The notes below the pieces were generated by a model, which ran no database searches, was not told the DNA's origin, and saw only the letters and a list, made by a program, of their open reading frames with translations. A program made the translations under genes and the position numbers. This document shows positions 9,149 to 17,967 of a stretch of DNA of 64,000 bases, in pieces. The stretch's first letter is position 1; the number at the start of each line of letters is the position of its first letter. Source of the DNA: an uncultured delta proteobacterium (GTDB lineage Bacteria > Desulfobacterota > Desulfobulbia > Desulfobulbales > Desulfocapsaceae); assembly GCA_903875445.1 (NCBI GenBank), contig CAIQWD010000059.1, positions 1-64,000 on the forward strand. Reading direction: 5' to 3'.

Positions 9149-11140
9149 ATGGACATCGGCACCAAGGCAACAGCATTAGTGACGGCAATCGTATCCACGG
9201 TGCTTATCGCTTCAAGCTTCATTTTGCTGCAATATCAGGAAGAGTCGCTCAAGCAGACTATCCTAAAAGGTGTAGACGGCCAGGCGATAACAACGGCCTA
9301 CGGTATCGAATCCTTCATAAATGAAGGCATCAAAGACTCACGTAGAATCGCATCTGCCTTGCCTATTGAGGCCCTTCTCAAGGATAATCCACGGGAAATC
9401 GAAACCCATCTCAAAAAACTGTACGAAACCTTCCCGAAATTCGAGAACGGCATATTCATACTTAACAAGGAGGGTGTATTTTTAGGGGATTATCCTTCCC
9501 ATCAGGAATTGCACGGCCGTTCCTTTGCCTTCCGGGAGTATTACCAAAGCACCATTCAGGAGGACCGGGGAGTGGTGAGCAAAGCGTACACGTCCATGCG
9601 AACAAAACTGCCTGTGCTGACGTTTACCGTTCCGATACACGACGAACACGGCAAAATGATCGCTATCGTCGCTTGCTCGATAGATCTCATTTCTCAAGAG
9701 GCGTTGGGCGCTTACCGCAAACAGAAGTTTGGAAATACGGGCTATATGTACGTCTTTGACGGGTCCCGTCAACTGGTTCTGCACCCGGAGGACAAACGGC
9801 TGATGACATCCGTTGAGGAAGGGAAAAACAGGATCATGGAAGCTGCCCTGAAGGGTTTTGAAGGAGGGGGAGAGACCATAAATTCACTGGGTGTGCCCAT
9901 GTTGATCGCGGTCAGGCCTGTTTCGAACACCGATTGGACCGTTGCGGTCCAGATAACGCAGGAGGAAGCCTACGCGCCTGTCAAGGAAGCGCGGACGCGC
10001 ATTCTTTTTGTGTCGGGCGGCGCCATACTCCTGGTCATAATGATTGCCGCAATCGCTATTCGTCGCGTCACAAGACCGCTGCAACAGTTGGAACGGGCCT
10101 CCTCGCAGATTACCATGGAACTCGAACAGACGGAGAACAAATGGTCCTCGGCACTAGCTGATTCGTCCATCGATGTTCTGAAAACGATTCAATCCCGCGA
10201 CGAAATCGGTTTACTTGCCGCATCCTTTTTACGCCTTACAACAACACTTCATTCAGCGCTTGATTCACTGGAGCTTGCCGCCGAGAACTGGCAACGCACC
10301 TTTAATTCGGTGAATGAGGCAATCGTGACGCTCGACATAGACGGACAGGTTGTGACGATGAACCGGATTGCAGAAGATTGGTTCAGAACTTCACTTCAAA
10401 AGGCACAAAACCAAAACGCTGTCAGCATGCTGTTTGGAGCTGCCCCTTTCCCCAAGGATTGGCCGGAGATCACGTCACTTAAAGAACATCAGAAGGTCAG
10501 ATGGTCACAGGAGCTTGAGAAACCCTGTGGTGTTTTTGAGTTCACCATCACGCCGATCACCACCAATGAAACGACAATCGGTGCCGTCCTGATCATAAGC
10601 GACGTAAGCGAGCGGGTCCAGTCGGAAACGCATATCCGGAAAATGGCCTTCTACGATCAGCTCACCGGCCTGCCGAACCGGTTCCTGCTGCATGACCGTA
10701 TTCTCCAAGCCATTATCACAGCCGGACGTACTCGAGATAAAGTCGGTATTATGTTTCTTGATCTGGACCATTTCAAAGAGGTCAATGACCTTTATGGCCA
10801 TGATGTGGGAGACGGTTTACTTTGTGAAACTGCCAATAGAATATCCGGGTGCATCCGAAGTAACGACACGCTTTCCCGGATCGGCGGGGATGAGTTTGTG
10901 ATCGTTCTTCTGGAAACCGGCGACTGCCGAAGCAAGGCTACGGCCATTGCAGAAAGGATCATTACGGCACTAACAGCCCCGCAGATCATAAAGGGCCATG
11001 AGTTGAAGATAACTACCAGTATCGGGATCGCGTTTTTTCCTGATGACGGAAAAAACAGCGAGTCCCTGCTCAAGAATGCGGATATGGCTATGTACCGGGC
11101 AAAAAGCAGTGGTCGAAACAACTACCAGATTTTTCAATAA
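9149..11140 (+). CDS. Membrane diguanylate cyclase (dCache-HAMP-PAS-GGDEF)
   Basis: A 663-residue inner-membrane sensor that should make c-di-GMP. Membrane segment 1 is at about 7-27; a periplasmic double-Cache sensor (30-275) follows; membrane segment 2 (about 283-303) leads to HAMP, PAS (about 380-490) and GGDEF domains. The active-site GGDEF is intact (579-583), and an RxxD inhibitory site (R570-D573) stands five residues before it, so product feedback is expected. The start has a strong AAGGAGGT ribosome-binding site. The stop codon directly abuts the second copy of the 29-bp repeat. It may share an output pathway with the preceding hybrid kinase, but no direct link is visible. Confidence 0.93.
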   Translation: MDIGTKATALVTAIVSTVLIASSFILLQYQEESLKQTILKGVDGQAITTAYGIESFINEGIKDSRRIASALPIEALLKDNPREIETHLKKLYETFPKFENGIFILNKEGVFLGDYPSHQELHGRSFAFREYYQSTIQEDRGVVSKAYTSMRTKLPVLTFTVPIHDEHGKMIAIVACSIDLISQEALGAYRKQKFGNTGYMYVFDGSRQLVLHPEDKRLMTSVEEGKNRIMEAALKGFEGGGETINSLGVPMLIAVRPVSNTDWTVAVQITQEEAYAPVKEARTRILFVSGGAILLVIMIAAIAIRRVTRPLQQLERASSQITMELEQTENKWSSALADSSIDVLKTIQSRDEIGLLAASFLRLTTTLHSALDSLELAAENWQRTFNSVNEAIVTLDIDGQVVTMNRIAEDWFRTSLQKAQNQNAVSMLFGAAPFPKDWPEITSLKEHQKVRWSQELEKPCGVFEFTITPITTNETTIGAVLIISDVSERVQSETHIRKMAFYDQLTGLPNRFLLHDRILQAIITAGRTRDKVGIMFLDLDHFKEVNDLYGHDVGDGLLCETANRISGCIRSNDTLSRIGGDEFVIVLLETGDCRSKATAIAERIITALTAPQIIKGHELKITTSIGIAFFPDDGKNSESLLKNADMAMYRAKSSGRNNYQIFQ

Positions 11141-11169
11141 AAAAAGGTCAGCGCCGCTATCTGGTAACC
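11141..11169 (+). repeat. Direct repeat, copy 2 (orphan dioxygenase tail)
   Basis: This copy still reads KKVSAAIW-stop in frame but has no gene body in front of it. It is followed about 33 bp later by a stem-loop that would suit as the terminator of the original dioxygenase gene, so this copy is probably the ancestral 3' end left behind by the insertion. Confidence 0.8.
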
Positions 11170-11202
11170 TCTCTCCCAAACCCCGATAAAGGTGATAATT
11201 GA

Positions 11203-11235
11203 GGCCCTTGCCCGCCTGGTCCGAAGGCAAGAGCC
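11203..11235 (+). terminator. Stem-loop, likely former dioxygenase terminator
   Basis: GGCCCTTGCC and GGCAAGAGCC pair at 9 of 10 positions around a 13-nt loop, followed by a short pyrimidine-rich tract (ACTTTCCTCTT). It now stands downstream of the cyclase gene and of the orphan repeat copy. Confidence 0.5.
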
Positions 11236-11244
11236 ACTTTCCTC

Positions 11245-11290
11245 TTGACAGGAATTATTCACTCAAGATATATATACTTTTATATATTCA
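11245..11290 (+). promoter_or_regulatory. Promoter and candidate operator of the padR-ABC operon
   Basis: TTGACA (11245-11250), an 18-bp spacer and TATATA (11269-11274) make a good sigma-70 promoter. The -10 region lies in an AT palindrome-like tract (ATATATA-CTTT-TATATAT), a plausible site for autoregulation by the PadR protein encoded just downstream. Confidence 0.55.
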
Positions 11291-11302
11291 CAGGAGAATA
11301 GG

Positions 11303-11863
11303 ATGTCCATCAAATATGCACTCCTTGCAATCCTCGCCGAACGGGATCTGCACGGCTATGAACTGAAAAGCAGCTTCGACCATAAGGTCGGGGAGTTCTG
11401 GAGCCTGAATTACGGCCAGATCTATTCCACCCTCGACCGTCTCGAGAAGGAAGCCCTCGTTACCCACGACCGGGAAATGCAGGAGAAACGGCCGGACCGG
11501 AAGATTTTCAGCATCACCCCGCAGGGCCGCGAGGAACTTGCCGAATGGCTGGCAACGCCGGTAGGCAAGATCCGGGCCCTCCGCGATGAGTTCTTCATCA
11601 AGCTGGTTTTCATGGACAAGGATGATCCGGGCCCGCTTCTGGCGCTGCTCGACAAACAGAAGGCCCTCTATCTCAAGCAGATGAGCAAACTCACCCAACG
11701 GAAGATGGCTTTGAAAAAGGCGGCGCAGGGCCCGGACAGCCTGACCGGCGAACTCCTCATGGATGCCGGGCTCTTCCACGCCGAGGCCGATATCCGCTGG
11801 TTGACCCTGTGCGAAGCGAAACTAAAGGCGGCTGTTGACCGCAAGAAGACATCAAAGAGGTGA
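11303..11863 (+). CDS. PadR-family transcriptional regulator
   Basis: A 186-residue PadR protein: an N-terminal winged helix (about 1-85; LHGYELKSSFD, GQIYSTLDRLEKEALV, PDRKIFSITPQGREEL) and a C-terminal helical dimerisation/effector domain. PadR regulators usually repress exporter or stress operons and release on binding small aromatic or hydrophobic compounds. It has a GGAG ribosome-binding site and is the first gene of an operon with the ABC ATPase, 3 bp away. An AT-rich near-palindrome over the promoter suits self-repression. Confidence 0.9.
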   Translation: MSIKYALLAILAERDLHGYELKSSFDHKVGEFWSLNYGQIYSTLDRLEKEALVTHDREMQEKRPDRKIFSITPQGREELAEWLATPVGKIRALRDEFFIKLVFMDKDDPGPLLALLDKQKALYLKQMSKLTQRKMALKKAAQGPDSLTGELLMDAGLFHAEADIRWLTLCEAKLKAAVDRKKTSKR

Positions 11864-11866
11864 ATC

Positions 11867-12556
11867 ATGATCGAACTGAACAAGGTCGGCCGGATGTACC
11901 GGCAGGGCAACCGCGAGGTCCACGCACTCAAGGATATCTCTCTCATGATCGGTAAGGGTGAGTTCCTGAGCATCATGGGACCGAGCGGCTCCGGCAAGAG
12001 CACCCTGCTGAACCTGATGGGCGGCCTCGACCAAGCGACCGCGGGCGAGGTCTTCATGGACGGCAGGCCGTTGCACGCCATCTCCGATAATGAATTGACC
12101 CTCATCCGCCGCAGGCGAATCGGCTATATCTTCCAGTTCTTCAACCTGCTGCCGCTTTTGACCGCCGAAGAAAATGTCGGCCTGCCGCTCTTGCTCGACG
12201 GCCTGCCCTTTTCCGAGGTGCGACCGAAGGCCGCGGCTCTCCTGCGTCAGGTCGGCTTGCACGACCGGAGCGAACATCGCCCGGAACAGCTGTCGGGCGG
12301 GGAGATGCAGCGGGTGGCCATCGCCCGGGCGCTGATCACGGGACCGGCGGTGATCCTCGCCGACGAACCGACCGGCAACCTCGATTCCCACACCAGCGAG
12401 GAGATCTTTCTGCTCCTCCGCTCCTTGAACGAGGAAGGCCAGACCATCGTCATGGTCACCCATGATCCGAAGGCCGCGGCCTACGGCACGCGGATCATCA
12501 CCTTAAAGGATGGCACGCTTGCCGAGGATATGGTCATTGGGGAGACTGCCTCATGA
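11867..12556 (+). CDS. ABC transporter ATPase (MacB/LolD type)
   Basis: A 229-residue ATP-binding subunit with Walker [10 protein letters not shown] (about 40-48), signature [15 protein letters not shown], Walker [13 protein letters not shown] and the H-loop VTHD. It belongs to the family pairing with FtsX-type permeases, which extract lipids or lipoproteins from the inner membrane or drive mechanotransmission. Its stop overlaps the permease start by 4 bp (ATGA), implying translational coupling. Confidence 0.93.
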   Translation: MIELNKVGRMYRQGNREVHALKDISLMIGKGEFLSIMGPSGSGKSTLLNLMGGLDQATAGEVFMDGRPLHAISDNELTLIRRRRIGYIFQFFNLLPLLTAEENVGLPLLLDGLPFSEVRPKAAALLRQVGLHDRSEHRPEQLSGGEMQRVAIARALITGPAVILADEPTGNLDSHTSEEIFLLLRSLNEEGQTIVMVTHDPKAAAYGTRIITLKDGTLAEDMVIGETAS

Positions 12557-15144
12557 AGCTCCTTAATCTCCTCAGGCACATCAGCCTGAAACATCTGCAC
12601 CTGCAGAAGCTGCAGCTTGTCATGGCCGTTTCCGGCATCTGCCTGGGGGTGGCGGCGATGGTGGCTATCGATCTCGTCAACCGCAGTGTGCTCAAATCCT
12701 GCGAGGACTCGATCAATCACGCCACCGGCCGGGCCGTGCTGCAGATTACCGGCGGCGAAGCGGGTTTCCCCGAGGAGATGCTCGAACGGGTCCAGAAGTT
12801 GCCCGGCGTCGAATATGCAGTGCCGGTGATCGAGGCGACCGGCGGTCTCACCGGCGACAAAGAGCGGGCGCTGATGATCCTCGGCATCGATGTGCTCCAG
12901 GACCACCATATCCGCGACTACAGCATCACCGACGAATCGGCCGAGATCCCCGACCCGCTGCTGTTTCTCGCCAAACGCGATTCCATCCTCCTCACCCGAA
13001 CCCTAGCCGGGCAAATCGGTATCGGCATCGATCAGGAAGTAAACGTCCAGACCGTAGCCGGTTTGAAGACCTTCAAGGTGCGCGGCCTGCTCAACCCCGA
13101 GGGGCCCGCCAGGGTGGCGGGCGGCGACATCGCCATTATGGACGTCTATGCCGCTCAGATGGCCTTCGGCAAGGTCGGCAGTCTCGACCGGATCGATGTA
13201 AGCTTCCTCCCCGGCCAGGACTTCGACACGATGAAGGCGCGTATCGAGGCTGCGCTGCCCCCCGGCTATGACGTCGATACCCCGGCCGGTCGGACCAGGC
13301 AGGTCGAGCTCCTCCTCGGTCGCTTCCGCACCAGCATGCGGCTGGTCGGGTGCATGGCGCTTTTCGTCGGCATGTATCTGATCTACAACACCGTCTCGAT
13401 CTCGGTCGTGCAGCGCCGCAGAGAGATCGGCATCCTCCGGGCGCTGGGTGGCGGCCGGATGCAGATCGCCGCTCTCTTTCTCGCCGAAACGCTTGCGGTC
13501 GCAACCTTTGCCTCCCTTCTGGGGATGGCCTTGGGCCTCGGCTTTGCCCAGGCCAGTGTCGGCGTCGTGGCCCAGAGCGTAACCGAGATGTACCTCAGAA
13601 CCTCGGTCAGCGAGTTAGTCTTTTCCTGGCCGAGCCTTCTCCTGAATGCCGGGATCGGCATCCTGGCCAGCCTGATTGCCGCAGTCTTCCCGTCGCTTGC
13701 CGCCGCCAGGGTCACCCCGGTGTCGGCTATCCGCGCCGTGCCCTATGCGGCCGACGATTTTCTCCGCGGATGGCGGATCAAGTTTGCCGCCTGCCTCTGC
13801 CTCCTCATTGCCCTGTCGTGCCTGGTGGCCTTTGAGGTCGCAAGCCCCGCTTCGCCAGCGAAAAACCTCGGTTTTGTGGTTGTTGCGGTCATCCTGCTCT
13901 TGCTTAGCATCTCGCTCATCACCCCGGTCCTCTTTGCCTGGACCCTTCCCTTAACCCATAACCTTCTGGCCTTCTGTTTCGGTGCCCAGGGCCGACTCGC
14001 CGGCCTCAATCTGCAGAAAAATATCACCCGCAACGGGGTGGCGGTGGCCGCTATTCTCTGCAGTATCGCCCTTTTTGTCAGCTCGGCCAACACCGTCCAC
14101 AGCATGCGTACCTCGCTGTTCGAATGGTTTGACTCGATCATCCGTGCCGATCTCCTGGTCAGTTCCGGCCACCCCCTGGCCACCGGCGGAGCACCCACCA
14201 TCCCTATGCCTGCCGAGATGCTGGGTGAGATGGAAAAGATCCCGGGGGTCCAATCCGTGGAACCGTTCCGCAAGGGCCGTGTCAGCTATAACGGCCGCAA
14301 ACTCATGCTGGAAGTCTTCGATGTGGCGCTGCGGATGGACTACTGCCCGGCGATGATTGCCGTCGGCAAACGGGAGAATATGGCTAGGCTGCTGCCCGAT
14401 CAGGACTATGTGGCGATCAACGAAGGCCTGGCGCTGAAGGAGCGGCTGCGACCGGGCGATAGCCTTGTCCTGCCCACCCCGCAAGGGCCGGTGCGCTTCG
14501 GCGTGGCAGCGGTGATCGTCAGCTTTTCCTCGGACGCGGGCGTGGTGTGGCTGGATATCAACACCTACCGGCGCCATTGGCGGGACCCGCTGGTCGATAC
14601 CTACGAGGTGCTGGTTAAGCCGGGCGCCAAAATCAAGGAAGTGCGCCAGGCGATCCTCGACCGGTTCGGCGGCGAGAGACGGCTCTTTGCCCTGGAGGCC
14701 GCTGAATTCAAGGTCGAGGTGCGAAAGATCCTCGACCGCTCCTTTGTCATGACCAACGCCGTCAACATCATCACCCTGGTCATTGCCGGTCTCGGCATAA
14801 TCGTCACCCTTTTAGCCTCGGTTTTTGAGCGGACGCGGGAGATCGGCATCCTGCGCGGGATAGGCATGACACGCAGCCAGGTTTTGGCAATGGTACTCAT
14901 CGAATCGGCACTGATCGGGGCGATCGGCGGGGTACTGGGCGCCGCGGCCGGGATAGTGATCGGCTGGATCGAGATGGAAGGGATGATCCGCGTCGATCTG
15001 GGGGCAAGCATCGGCTACCACGTCCATTACGCAGCGCTTCTCTGGGCCCTGCTGCTTGCCGTCGGACTCTCGGCGCTCGCCGGTATCTATCCCGCCCGAC
15101 GGGCGGCAACCACCAACATCGTGGAGGCCCTGACCTATGAATAG
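12553..15144 (+). CDS. FtsX-type ABC permease
   Basis: An 863-residue permease with two FtsX/MacB repeats. An N-terminal membrane helix (about 20-42) is followed by a periplasmic domain, then a cluster of helices (about 260-400), further helices (415-500), a second periplasmic domain, and three C-terminal helices (about 735-855). The motif REIGILRALGG in the first half is repeated as REIGILRGIGM in the second, showing internal duplication. At this size it resembles YbbP-like permeases in which one chain does the work of two. It overlaps the next gene by 8 bp. Confidence 0.92.
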   Translation: MKLLNLLRHISLKHLHLQKLQLVMAVSGICLGVAAMVAIDLVNRSVLKSCEDSINHATGRAVLQITGGEAGFPEEMLERVQKLPGVEYAVPVIEATGGLTGDKERALMILGIDVLQDHHIRDYSITDESAEIPDPLLFLAKRDSILLTRTLAGQIGIGIDQEVNVQTVAGLKTFKVRGLLNPEGPARVAGGDIAIMDVYAAQMAFGKVGSLDRIDVSFLPGQDFDTMKARIEAALPPGYDVDTPAGRTRQVELLLGRFRTSMRLVGCMALFVGMYLIYNTVSISVVQRRREIGILRALGGGRMQIAALFLAETLAVATFASLLGMALGLGFAQASVGVVAQSVTEMYLRTSVSELVFSWPSLLLNAGIGILASLIAAVFPSLAAARVTPVSAIRAVPYAADDFLRGWRIKFAACLCLLIALSCLVAFEVASPASPAKNLGFVVVAVILLLLSISLITPVLFAWTLPLTHNLLAFCFGAQGRLAGLNLQKNITRNGVAVAAILCSIALFVSSANTVHSMRTSLFEWFDSIIRADLLVSSGHPLATGGAPTIPMPAEMLGEMEKIPGVQSVEPFRKGRVSYNGRKLMLEVFDVALRMDYCPAMIAVGKRENMARLLPDQDYVAINEGLALKERLRPGDSLVLPTPQGPVRFGVAAVIVSFSSDAGVVWLDINTYRRHWRDPLVDTYEVLVKPGAKIKEVRQAILDRFGGERRLFALEAAEFKVEVRKILDRSFVMTNAVNIITLVIAGLGIIVTLLASVFERTREIGILRGIGMTRSQVLAMVLIESALIGAIGGVLGAAAGIVIGWIEMEGMIRVDLGASIGYHVHYAALLWALLLAVGLSALAGIYPARRAATTNIVEALTYE

Positions 15145-15937
15145 CCTATTTGTCACCGATTGGAAACTCATGCTTCTCGCCGGGTGTATACTGGCATTGA
15201 CACTGTTCATCCCCGCTCCGGTCCAGGCGATGAGCGGTCGCCAGGTTTATGAAAAGGTGCACGAACTGCGGACCCGGGGCCTTGATCGGCAAACGGAATT
15301 CACCATGACCCTCTTTGACAAGGGTGGCGGCACCCGCAGCCGGACGGCGGTCGAATACGGCAAGAAGGCGGAAGGGGAGACCTATAAGGTGCTCGTGGTC
15401 TTCAAGACCCCGCCGGACCTCTGCGATGTCGGCTTTCTCATTCATGCCCGCACCTTCTCCGACCGGGATCTGTGGGCCTATTTCCCGGAATTCAAGCGGA
15501 TTCGGCGGATTCCCACAACCTCGCAGGATGACTCCTTCTTCGGCTCGGATTTTTCCTACGACGATTTCGGCGGCCCACCGAATCTCGACGATTATACCTT
15601 CACCATCCTGCGGGAGGAGGTCCTCGATTCGAGGCCGTGCTATGTGATCGAGGTAACGCCGAAAGTGCCGCGCAAATGGAGCAGAAATCAGGCCTGGGTG
15701 GATAAGGAATTGTTTGTGCACCGCAAGATCGTCTCGTATCAGGGCAAGGAACCGTACCGGGACGGGACCTTTACCGATGTGCGAATCGTTGACGACCTTC
15801 CGACGCCCTTCAGGATGGAGATGAAAAACCTTAAGACCGGCCACCGGACCGAGGTTGCGATCGAGGAAATCCATTACCATACCAGTTTTCCGGACGACCT
15901 CTTCACCCAGCGCTCGCTGGAACGGGCCGGAAAATGA
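15137..15937 (+). CDS. LolA-like outer-membrane lipoprotein-sorting family protein
   Basis: A 266-residue exported protein with an N-terminal signal peptide (hydrophobic 9-30, cleavage near VQA-MS) and a LolA/LppX-like half-barrel fold suggested by DLWAYFPEFKRIRRIP and the late YxVxxxxLPTPFRMEM-type pattern. Proteins of this type carry hydrophobic cargo across the periplasm and often accompany exporters. Its position between an FtsX permease and an outer-membrane barrel fits a carrier role. Cargo is unknown. Confidence 0.8.
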   Translation: MNSLFVTDWKLMLLAGCILALTLFIPAPVQAMSGRQVYEKVHELRTRGLDRQTEFTMTLFDKGGGTRSRTAVEYGKKAEGETYKVLVVFKTPPDLCDVGFLIHARTFSDRDLWAYFPEFKRIRRIPTTSQDDSFFGSDFSYDDFGGPPNLDDYTFTILREEVLDSRPCYVIEVTPKVPRKWSRNQAWVDKELFVHRKIVSYQGKEPYRDGTFTDVRIVDDLPTPFRMEMKNLKTGHRTEVAIEEIHYHTSFPDDLFTQRSLERAGK

Positions 15938-15954
15938 AGGGCGCTTGACGGTTA

Positions 15955-17337
15955 ATGGCCGTGCTCCGCGGATATCTCGGGCTAGCGATCAGCGGTTTTA
16001 TTATCTGGGTGACGCCCTGTATCGCCAGGGCGGCGGACGATGTCTCGCTTGCCGGCCGGGTGAAGCTCTCCGGCGATTATGCCTTTGACCGCCAGAGCGT
16101 AAAGGAGGACCCGAGCCTGACCGCAAGACTAGTGTTCGACGGGCGCCAGGACGCCTGGCTGCTCCATAGCCAGGTCGAAGGAAGCTGGGAGATACCAGGT
16201 GATGACGACCGGCAGGGAATCGCCTTCAAGCGCTTCAATGCGGTCTATCAAGACGAGAGCCGCTTTCTCGAATTAAAGGAACTCGTGGTCGAGCGGCAAC
16301 TGGGCGGCATAGACTGGCGGTTCGGGGTGCAGCGGTTTGCCTGGGGCCGACTTGACGAATACCCGATCAACGATCTCTTCAACCCCTGGGACTACGGCAA
16401 GTTCCTCGTCAAACCGATGGAGGAAAGAAAGATCGGCGTGCCGGCGCTGTCGGCTGCCCTTGGCCGTCAGGACTGGACCTCGCAGCTGGTCTGGGTGCCG
16501 TGGTATATCCCCTACCGCCTTCCCGAACCGGGCAGCCGGTGGTCGGTTACGCCGGCGATAACGACGATAACGGCAGGACACAATTCGATAGTTGAAAATA
16601 CCCCGCAGGAAGAGGACCTGCCGGCCAGAACCCTTGATAACGGCTCCATCGGTTTCCGGGTGCAGCGGCTTGGGGAAATCGAGGCGGCGGTGAATTTCTT
16701 CCACGGTTTCGACCCCCGGCCGGTCTTTAGGACCACTTCCCTGACGGTTACCGAGTCCGCGGCGGGATGGGTCGCAAGTCCCGGCTATGTCCCCTCCTTC
16801 CACAAGATCACCGCCATCGGCCTTGACGCCGCTACAGTGGCTGGGCCCTTCAGCCTGCGAGGCGAGGCGGCCTATACCGGCAACCGGGTCTTCAATGTAC
16901 GCCAGGAACTGTGGAGATACCCGGAAACCCAGAGCCAGGGCGTCACTCCATTGAATCCGATCGAGATTGACAGCGATACCCTCGATTACGGCATAGCCGC
17001 CGACTACCGACCGTTCGAGGACGGCCTCTTGACCGTTCAGGCCCAGCAGACCATGATCCTCGACCGGCCCGATACGCTTTATGAGCGCCGGGTCGAGACT
17101 CTCATTTGGGCAAGCCTCAAGGTCGGCTGGCTGAACCAGAAGGTGGAAACCAGTCTCAGTCTCGCCTCGAACCCGGAACATGGCGCGGACATGGTCAAGG
17201 CCGGCGCCATGTACATCTTTTCCGACTCCTGGAAGGCCGAGATCACCGCCATTTTCCTCAGCGGTCCGCCGCAGTCCCTCTTCGGCAGATACGCGGCAAA
17301 CGACCAGATCGGCCTGGAGGTGGTCTATCAGTGGTAA
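15955..17337 (+). CDS. Outer-membrane beta-barrel protein (DUF1302-like)
   Basis: A 460-residue protein with a signal peptide (hydrophobic 5-22, cleavage near ARA-AD), followed by alternating beta-strand-like segments and a C-terminal aromatic residue (…LEVVYQW), the usual outer-membrane insertion signal. The sequence around GVQRFAWGRLDEYPINDLFNPWDY resembles DUF1302-type barrels. It ends the PadR operon and would be the outer-membrane part of the system. Its stop codon directly abuts that of the convergent flavoredoxin gene, leaving no room for a separate terminator. Confidence 0.75.
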   Translation: MAVLRGYLGLAISGFIIWVTPCIARAADDVSLAGRVKLSGDYAFDRQSVKEDPSLTARLVFDGRQDAWLLHSQVEGSWEIPGDDDRQGIAFKRFNAVYQDESRFLELKELVVERQLGGIDWRFGVQRFAWGRLDEYPINDLFNPWDYGKFLVKPMEERKIGVPALSAALGRQDWTSQLVWVPWYIPYRLPEPGSRWSVTPAITTITAGHNSIVENTPQEEDLPARTLDNGSIGFRVQRLGEIEAAVNFFHGFDPRPVFRTTSLTVTESAAGWVASPGYVPSFHKITAIGLDAATVAGPFSLRGEAAYTGNRVFNVRQELWRYPETQSQGVTPLNPIEIDSDTLDYGIAADYRPFEDGLLTVQAQQTMILDRPDTLYERRVETLIWASLKVGWLNQKVETSLSLASNPEHGADMVKAGAMYIFSDSWKAEITAIFLSGPPQSLFGRYAANDQIGLEVVYQW

Positions 17338-17967
17338 TCAAAAAGATTCCTTTTTACCTTTCCTATCCTGGTTCTTTTTTTGCTGCCTCGCCTGCCGCAC
17401 CGCTTTCTTGGCGACCGAATGGCCAAAGGTTGCCAGCGGCCGGCGGCCAAGAGCAAAGTATTCGCCGTGGCAGTAGGCAAGAAGCCCGGCCTCGCCGAGA
17501 CGAATTCGGCCATCTTTATCAATAAGCGAGGCATCAACCTTGTTGCGCACTATTTCCGCGATAAAGAGGTCGTGGGAGCCCAGCTCGGTAACACTCCGCA
17601 CCCGGCATTCCAGGGCCACCGGGCTGATTTTCAGGGAGGGCACGGCCACATCGACGCCGGGTTCGAGTTCCAAACCGAAATGTTTGATTTTATCGACCTT
17701 GCGCCCTGAGCGGCAGCCGCAGAAATCGGTCATCTTCAGCATCTTGCCGGTTGTCAGGTTGATGACAAATTCGCCGGTTGCCCGGATATTTTCATAGGAC
17801 AACCGCTCCTTGCGGACGGCAATGGTTACCAGCGGCGGGTGCGAGCAAGCAACACCGGTCCAGCCGACGGTGAAGATATTTGCCTGACCCTCCCGGTTAA
17901 TTGTCGTCACCAGCACCGCCGGTACCGGCCCGAAGAGGATCGATCCCTTAAAGAGTTCTTTTGTCAA
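17338..17967 (-). CDS. Flavin reductase-like / flavoredoxin protein
   Basis: A 209-residue FMN-binding split-barrel protein of the flavoredoxin/flavin reductase family: VTTINREGQANIFTVGWTG and HPPLVTIAVRKERLSYENI form the FMN site. In anaerobes such proteins shuttle electrons from ferredoxin or reduced pyridine nucleotides. It ends in a Lys/Arg-rich tail of about 30 residues. The start is TTG, chosen because a GGAGGA ribosome-binding site sits 6 nt before it and because TTGA overlaps the stop of rnhA by 4 bp. Confidence 0.85.
   Translation of the reverse strand: MTKELFKGSILFGPVPAVLVTTINREGQANIFTVGWTGVACSHPPLVTIAVRKERLSYENIRATGEFVINLTTGKMLKMTDFCGCRSGRKVDKIKHFGLELEPGVDVAVPSLKISPVALECRVRSVTELGSHDLFIAEIVRNKVDASLIDKDGRIRLGEAGLLAYCHGEYFALGRRPLATFGHSVAKKAVRQARQQKKNQDRKGKKESF

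Noticed and set aside
7564-9222. 552-codon open frame opposite the hybrid kinase
   Set aside because: Shadow of the kinase gene caused by GC-rich codons; no recognisable domain, while the plus-strand frame has full HisKA, HATPase and receiver motifs.
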